From: an uncultured Eubacteriales bacterium
GTDB taxonomy: Bacteria; Bacillota; Clostridia; Oscillospirales; Oscillospiraceae
Reading direction: 5' to 3'
Assembly: GCA_949296115.1 (NCBI GenBank)
Contig: CASFNR010000003.1
Coordinates: 1-64,000, forward strand
Length of the DNA: 64,000 nt
Shown here in pieces: positions 59,950-64,000 of the stretch. Positions within the stretch are counted from its first letter, which is position 1; every line of letters begins with the position of its first letter. The translations under genes were made by a program, and so were the position numbers. The notes below the pieces were generated by a model that saw only the letters and a list, made by a program, of their open reading frames with translations, did not search any database and was not told where the DNA came from.

Positions 59950-61560
59950 ATGAAGGTCCAATTTATCGGCGCAACCCACGAAGTGACCGGCAGCTGCACC
60001 CTGCTGGAAGTGGGCGGACGGTATTATCTGGTGGACTGCGGCATGGAGCAGGGCGTGGATGTATTCCAGAATATGCCCCTGCCGGTGCCTGCCAACGCCA
60101 TCGAAGCGGTGTTTCTGACACACGCCCACATTGATCACTCCGGTATGCTGCCCAAGCTGGTGAAGGATGGGTTTTCCGGGGCTATCTACGCCACCGAAGC
60201 CACCTGCAGCCTGTGCGACATCATGCTCCGGGACTCGGCTCACATTCAGGAATCTGAGGCTACCTGGCGCAACCGAAAGGCGGAGCGGGCAGGTGAACCG
60301 GTGGTTGAGCCAACCTATACCACGGCTGATGCGGAAGCTGCCATTAAGCTGCTGCGTCCATGCCGGTACCAGGAGCCGCTCCGGGTGGCGGAGGGCATCG
60401 TTATCCGTATGACAGATGTGGGCCACCTGCTGGGGTCCGCCGCCATTGAGCTGTGGCTCACCGAGGGGGGAGAAACCCGGAAAATCGTATTCAGCGGCGA
60501 TGTGGGAAATACCAACCAGCCCCTGCTGAAGGATCCCCAGACCATCCAGGAGACCGATTATCTGGTCATTGAATCCACTTACGGCGACCGGCTCCATGAG
60601 GCCAGCCGCTCCGATGTGGTGGCGGAGCTGGCAGACTGCATCCAGCGGGCCCTGGACCGGGGCGGCAATGTGGTGATTCCCTCCTTTGCCGTGGGCCGGA
60701 CCCAGGAAATGCTCTATGCCATCCGGGAGATCAAGCAGCGGGGCCTGGTGAAGGGGCACAAAAATTTCCCGGTGTATGTGGACTCCCCCCTGGCGGTGGA
60801 AGCCACTGGAATTTTCCTCCAATGTCCTACAGATTGCTTTGACGAGGAAACCCTGGCGATCATCCGGCAGGGGGTCAATCCCATCTGGTTCCAGGGGCTG
60901 ACCCTGTCGGTTACCTCCGAGGAATCCAAGCGCATCAACGCTGACCCCGTGCCTAAAGTGATTCTTTCCGCCAGCGGCATGTGCGAGGCAGGCCGGATCC
61001 GGCATCACCTGAAGCACAACCTGTGGCGCAAGGAGAGCATTATCCTCTTTGTAGGCTACCAGGCGGAGGGATCTCTGGGCAGCCGCCTGCTCGATGGAGT
61101 AAACGCCGTCAAGCTGTTTGGCGAGGAAATTGCCGTGTGCGCAGAGGTTACCTCCCTCCATGGAACCTCCGGCCATGCCGACCAGCAGGGCTTGCTGAAC
61201 TGGCTGGGGGGCTTCCGGGAGAAGCCCAGATTGGTGTTTGTCAACCATGGCGACGACGCCAGCTGCGAGTCCTTCCGGGCGCTGCTGGACTCCAGGGGCT
61301 ATCAGGCGGTGGCACCGTACAGCGGCACAGAGTATGACCTGCTTACCGGACGGATTACCGCCTACACCGAGGGTGCGAAGATTGACCGGGAAGCCGCCTT
61401 CAAGGGCAGCCGGCGGGCACGGCAGGTCTACGGCGAACTGGTGGCTGCAGCGGAAGAGCTGCTGGCACTGGTTCACACCCGCCGGGGCCGGACCAACAAG
61501 GACAATGCCCGGCTCACCGCCCAGATCCGCAGCCTCATCGACAAATGGCGCAACGACTGA
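59950..61560 (+). CDS. Beta-CASP metallo-beta-lactamase fold RNase-like hydrolase
   Basis: This 536-aa protein has the zinc signature THAHIDHSG (His58, His60, Asp62, His63), then TDVGHLLGSAAIEL, FSGDVGN, and the beta-CASP insert with PSFAVGRTQEMLY. The C-terminal RMMBL-like part shows LSASGMCEAGRIRHHLKHNL and SLHGTSGHADQQGLLNW. The architecture is that of the YSH1/CPSF-like family of RNA-processing nucleases, different from RNase J. It is a single-gene unit with its own promoter and terminator. Confidence 0.92.
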   Translation: MKVQFIGATHEVTGSCTLLEVGGRYYLVDCGMEQGVDVFQNMPLPVPANAIEAVFLTHAHIDHSGMLPKLVKDGFSGAIYATEATCSLCDIMLRDSAHIQESEATWRNRKAERAGEPVVEPTYTTADAEAAIKLLRPCRYQEPLRVAEGIVIRMTDVGHLLGSAAIELWLTEGGETRKIVFSGDVGNTNQPLLKDPQTIQETDYLVIESTYGDRLHEASRSDVVAELADCIQRALDRGGNVVIPSFAVGRTQEMLYAIREIKQRGLVKGHKNFPVYVDSPLAVEATGIFLQCPTDCFDEETLAIIRQGVNPIWFQGLTLSVTSEESKRINADPVPKVILSASGMCEAGRIRHHLKHNLWRKESIILFVGYQAEGSLGSRLLDGVNAVKLFGEEIAVCAEVTSLHGTSGHADQQGLLNWLGGFREKPRLVFVNHGDDASCESFRALLDSRGYQAVAPYSGTEYDLLTGRITAYTEGAKIDREAAFKGSRRARQVYGELVAAAEELLALVHTRRGRTNKDNARLTAQIRSLIDKWRND

Positions 61561-61569
61561 ATTTCGCAG

Positions 61570-61609
61570 CGGTGCCGCCCCGGATATACCCGGGGCGGCA
61601 CCGTTTTTT
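61570..61609 (+). terminator. Strong terminator
   Basis: CGGTGCCGCCCCGG, loop ATATA, CCGGGGCGGCACCG, TTTTTT. Confidence 0.9.
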
Positions 61610-61618
61610 ATGCTGCCA

Positions 61619-62419
61619 TCAGATGGAAAGATCCTTTCGGGAGAAAATCACGATTCCCGCCGCCAGCATGGCACACCCACCCAGCAGCAGAATGCCGGAA
61701 CCGGCGTAGGCGGAAGCCCGCCCCGCCAGGATGCCCTCCGGGCTGAACAGGGTGAAGAAGGTGGCGTAGCGCAGACCCTCCAATTTTCCTCCCATGTTTG
61801 CCAGCATCTGAATGACATACATCAGCGCCGGAATCCCCGCTCCACAGGCCAGAGAATGCCTGGTTTCCGAGAACAGGCAGGAGCTGAGGTAACAGATTCC
61901 TCCGATAAACAGATGAAGTCCCAGCAGCCCGGCGTTCAGCTTCAGCAGCTGGACGATTTCCAGCTCACCGGGGAAGCTGACGTGACAGACCACCACTTCC
62001 AGCCCAGTGACGTAGCCAAGCAGCAGCAGGATTCCGCTGAGGAGCACCCACATCTGGGTGGCGGCAATGGTTTCCCGCCGCACCGGCGCAGCCAGCAGGG
62101 TCACCATGGACCCCTGCTCCACATATTTGGCAATCAGGGCGTTGGCCCGAAGTATACAGAATACCATGGGAAATACCAGCAGAATAAAGCCATACAGGTA
62201 CGACACCATAAAGCCCAGCAGGGTATCGGAACCGGGGTGCATTCCAACGGCGGCCATGATTTCCGGCATCATTTCCGTGAAGCGGTCCAGGGTTTCCGAC
62301 ATCTCCGGGTCATACATGCCGATGATCAGCCCCACATACATGGTCAGAATTGCGAGGAAAATCAGCAGGAGCCGAATGCTGCTTTTCACCTCCCGGATGT
62401 ACAGGGTACGATTAAGCAT
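61619..62419 (-). CDS. ABC transporter permease (ABC-2 type)
   Basis: This 266-aa protein has six predicted membrane helices (first at about 15-35, last at about 240-260) and a large extracellular or cytosolic loop between the first two (YDPEMSETLDRFTEMMPEIM). ABC-2 permeases of this size pair with a separate ATPase to export small molecules or peptides. ATG 62419 overlaps the ATPase gene by 8 bases; the longer frame to 62731 is the shadow of that gene. Confidence 0.85.
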   Translation of the reverse strand: MLNRTLYIREVKSSIRLLLIFLAILTMYVGLIIGMYDPEMSETLDRFTEMMPEIMAAVGMHPGSDTLLGFMVSYLYGFILLVFPMVFCILRANALIAKYVEQGSMVTLLAAPVRRETIAATQMWVLLSGILLLLGYVTGLEVVVCHVSFPGELEIVQLLKLNAGLLGLHLFIGGICYLSSCLFSETRHSLACGAGIPALMYVIQMLANMGGKLEGLRYATFFTLFSPEGILAGRASAYAGSGILLLGGCAMLAAGIVIFSRKDLSI

Positions 62420-63233
62420 GTTTGCCGCCTCCTCCGTAATAGTGCAGGAAAATGGTCTCCAGATTCTGGCTGGCGGTGACCCGCACCCGGTTCCCGGCGC
62501 AGACGCCGCCGAAGTCTTTGGCAAAGGCCCGGGCCTTCTGGGGACTGTCCAGGGTGACGGTATAGGTGTGCATATGGCGACGCCGGAGGGTTTCCATGCT
62601 GTCCACTGCCGCCAGCCGTCCTGCCCGGATAATGCCCACCCGGTCGCAGGTGCGCTCCACTTCCTCGAACATGTGGCTGGAGAGCAGAATGGTCTTGCCC
62701 TGTTTCTTTTCCTGAGCCAGCAGCTCCACAAACCGGTTCTGCATCAGCGGGTCCAGGCCGCTGGTGGGCTCGTCCAGAATGAGGATGCGGGGGTCATGCA
62801 TAAAGGCAGCGACAATCCCCACCTTCTGCTTCATGCCTTTGCTCATTTTCTTGATTCTGACCTTGGGGTCCAGTTCAAAACGTTCCAGCAATTCCTTTTG
62901 ACGGCCTTCACCATTCATTCCACGGTAGCGGGCCAGGAATCGGAGAAACTCCAGGCCGGTCATGTCGTCGAAGAAGCTGATTTCGCCGGGAATATACCCC
63001 ATGTCCCGCTGAATCCGCTCCCGCTCCGTCCAACAGTCCATCCGGTTGATCCGACATTTCCCGGATTCGGGACGAAGAAAGCCCATCAGATGCCGGATGG
63101 TGGTGGTTTTTCCTGCGCCGTTTGGCCCTAGAAAACCGAATACTTCCCCTTCCTCCACCCGGAAGGAAACGTCGAAGATTCCCTTCCCGCCGCCGTAGTC
63201 CCGGGTGAGATTGGATATTTTGATTACACTCAC
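62412..63233 (-). CDS. ABC transporter ATP-binding protein
   Basis: This 273-aa ATPase has Walker A GPNGAGKTT, the variant signature MSKGMKQKVGIVAAFMHDP, Walker B ILILDEPTSGLDP and SSHMFEE. The C-terminal tail (about 210-273) is the accessory region of the DrrA/CcmA-like group. The GTG start at 63233 follows AGGAGGCGGAGGCA. It forms a two-gene exporter with the permease that overlaps its end. Confidence 0.9.
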   Translation of the reverse strand: MSVIKISNLTRDYGGGKGIFDVSFRVEEGEVFGFLGPNGAGKTTTIRHLMGFLRPESGKCRINRMDCWTERERIQRDMGYIPGEISFFDDMTGLEFLRFLARYRGMNGEGRQKELLERFELDPKVRIKKMSKGMKQKVGIVAAFMHDPRILILDEPTSGLDPLMQNRFVELLAQEKKQGKTILLSSHMFEEVERTCDRVGIIRAGRLAAVDSMETLRRRHMHTYTVTLDSPQKARAFAKDFGGVCAGNRVRVTASQNLETIFLHYYGGGGKHA

Positions 63234-63352
63234 TGCCTCCGCCTCCTATCATGCCGTAGCTCAATCCAAAAGATTCTGCTTTCATTGTATCGTATTTTTC
63301 CGACAATGCAAGGGGCAGCCGGGAAAATGGCATATTCAATCATCCAAAAAAG

Positions 63353-63393
63353 AACCCCGCGCGGTGGGGCCAAGGGCCGTCCCGCGCGGGGTT
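63353..63393 (-). terminator. Terminator of the 25-aa gene
   Basis: AACCCCGCGCGG (63353-63364) pairs with CCGCGCGGGGTT (63382-63393), followed on the minus strand by CTTTTTTGG. Confidence 0.8.
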
Positions 63394-63425
63394 TGATGTT
63401 ATGGGGTCTGATGACAGACGCTCAC

Positions 63426-63503
63426 TCAGCGATAGATCCAGTTGTTCTGCTCGCCGTACATAATCAGAGCGTTGATCAGATTTTCCTTCATTTTATCTTC
63501 CAT
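63426..63503 (-). CDS. Candidate microprotein (25 aa) with its own transcript
   Basis: ATG 63503 lies 8 bases after AGGAGGT. The peptide begins MEDKMKENLINALIMYGEQN and ends in NWIYR; it looks like one amphipathic helix. A TATAAT box (plus-strand attata 63648-63653) lies about 145 bases upstream and a strong terminator follows, so the transcript seems dedicated to it. The region 63504-63640 would be its leader and holds no other gene. No family recognised. Confidence 0.5.
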   Translation of the reverse strand: MEDKMKENLINALIMYGEQNNWIYR

Positions 63504-63823
63504 GGTTCAATACCTCCTGCTGAAAACACGTCCGGGCAGCCTGAGCGGAGAATCCCCGTCGATTGCCCTTCCGGCGCAGTTTCTGTTCTGCGGCGGCTGC
63601 GGGCCGCCCCCGCCGGCGATGCGCCCTCTGCGCTTACCGGTTGCCGTATTATAGCAGGCTGTCTGCCTTAGTTCCAGTGGGATAATTGCGCAATCTATGG
63701 TAAATATTGACTTTTTTCCGGAATTCGACAGGATTTTTCCTGCCACGCATCCCGGCCCGGATGAAATTCTTATGCCCGGAAAAGCAGTGCGCAGAGTGGC
63801 TGGACAACCGGCTCCGACAGAAA

Positions 63824-63851
63824 CCGGCAGAGCGAAAACGCTCTGCCGGTC
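63824..63851 (-). terminator. Terminator of the right-edge gene
   Basis: ACCGGCAGAGC/GCTCTGCCGGT stem with an AAAA-type loop, 28 bases after the stop codon at 63880. Confidence 0.7.
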
Positions 63852-63879
63852 AGGAAACAGGATTTTAAAAAGGAGAATA

Positions 63880-64000
63880 TCAAGCGCGGACCAGCTTGGT
63901 GATTTCAGGACCACGGGAGAAGGCATGATTGGTATAGTCGCCAATTTCCAGCGTGCCGTCTCCGAAGGTGAGGGTCAGTTCCCGCTCATTGCAGGTCTCA
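63880..64000 (-). CDS. Unidentified protein, C-terminal 39 residues only
   Basis: The frame ends RELTLTFGDGTLEIGDYTNH followed by AFSRGPEITKLVRA and a stop at 63880; its start is beyond the window. The piece looks beta-rich. No family can be assigned from this fragment. Confidence 0.6.
   Translation of the reverse strand, partial: ETCNERELTLTFGDGTLEIGDYTNHAFSRGPEITKLVRA

Overview
The window looks like a chromosome segment of a spore-forming, anaerobic, moderately high-GC Firmicute, most likely a gut Clostridia of the Oscillospirales. The evidence is spo0A with upstream 0A boxes, an interrupted sigK, a T-box leader on metG, a bacterial-microcompartment ethanolamine operon, GHKL/LytTR regulators, and conjugative-element genes of the kind common in gut Clostridia. 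The genus cannot be fixed from sequence alone.

Region 1 (1-27 kb) is accessory DNA. Positions 1-7060 are a decayed conjugative element: small cargo genes, a sigma-like helix-turn-helix protein, an MT-A70 methylase, and a transfer ATPase gene cut off after about 194 codons and joined to a serine recombinase that lost its catalytic domain. An intact large serine recombinase follows. At 7407-7451 lies the 3' part of a tRNA-Met gene with no 5' half, a typical integration scar. Next is a defence cluster (8154-15179) with the unusual order AbiEi-like / type III Res / Abi_C protein / type III Mod / possible nuclease, preceded by a 58-codon divergent gene whose promoter is bracketed by three TGATACAAT operators. 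After it come an AAA/DUF4143 ATPase with three 33-bp-spaced repeats, and a Crp/Fnr regulator whose likely 17-bp site appears both at its own promoter and before an asrA gene fused by deletion to an N-terminally truncated hcp. Remnants of a mobilizable element follow, including an in-frame fusion of an NB-ARC/STAND ATPase to a MobA/MobL relaxase tail. The accessory DNA stops inside sigK (about 26,969) at the same codon region where the skin element interrupts sigK in Bacillus subtilis.

Region 2 (27.3-35.7 kb) holds a two-gene ABC exporter, a histidine kinase / APH(3')-like phosphotransferase / LytTR regulator cluster, and metG with its T-box leader.

Region 3 (35.7-46 kb) is a compact ethanolamine utilisation operon on the minus strand, in transcription order eutG (broken), eutA, eutC, eutL, eutM, eutT, eutB, eutE, pduL/eutD, a hypothetical, eutN, eutH. 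It supplies shell proteins, lyase, reactivase, B12 adenosyltransferase, acetaldehyde dehydrogenase, phosphotransacylase and a transporter. The alcohol dehydrogenase is frameshifted, and no eutV/eutW regulators are present in the window.

Region 4 (46-64 kb) is ordinary chromosome: glycogen phosphorylase, an MsmK/UgpC-type ATPase, M18 aminopeptidase, spo0A, a marR-ABC-ABC operon, a zinc-ribbon protein, the ruvCAB operon led by a 48-aa membrane protein, a beta-CASP metallohydrolase, an ABC transporter pair and several very small candidate genes. Long reading frames antisense to the GC-rich genes were treated as shadows. The recurring gene-to-gene junctions in region 1 could be real deletions or assembly chimeras, and read-level data would be needed to tell which.
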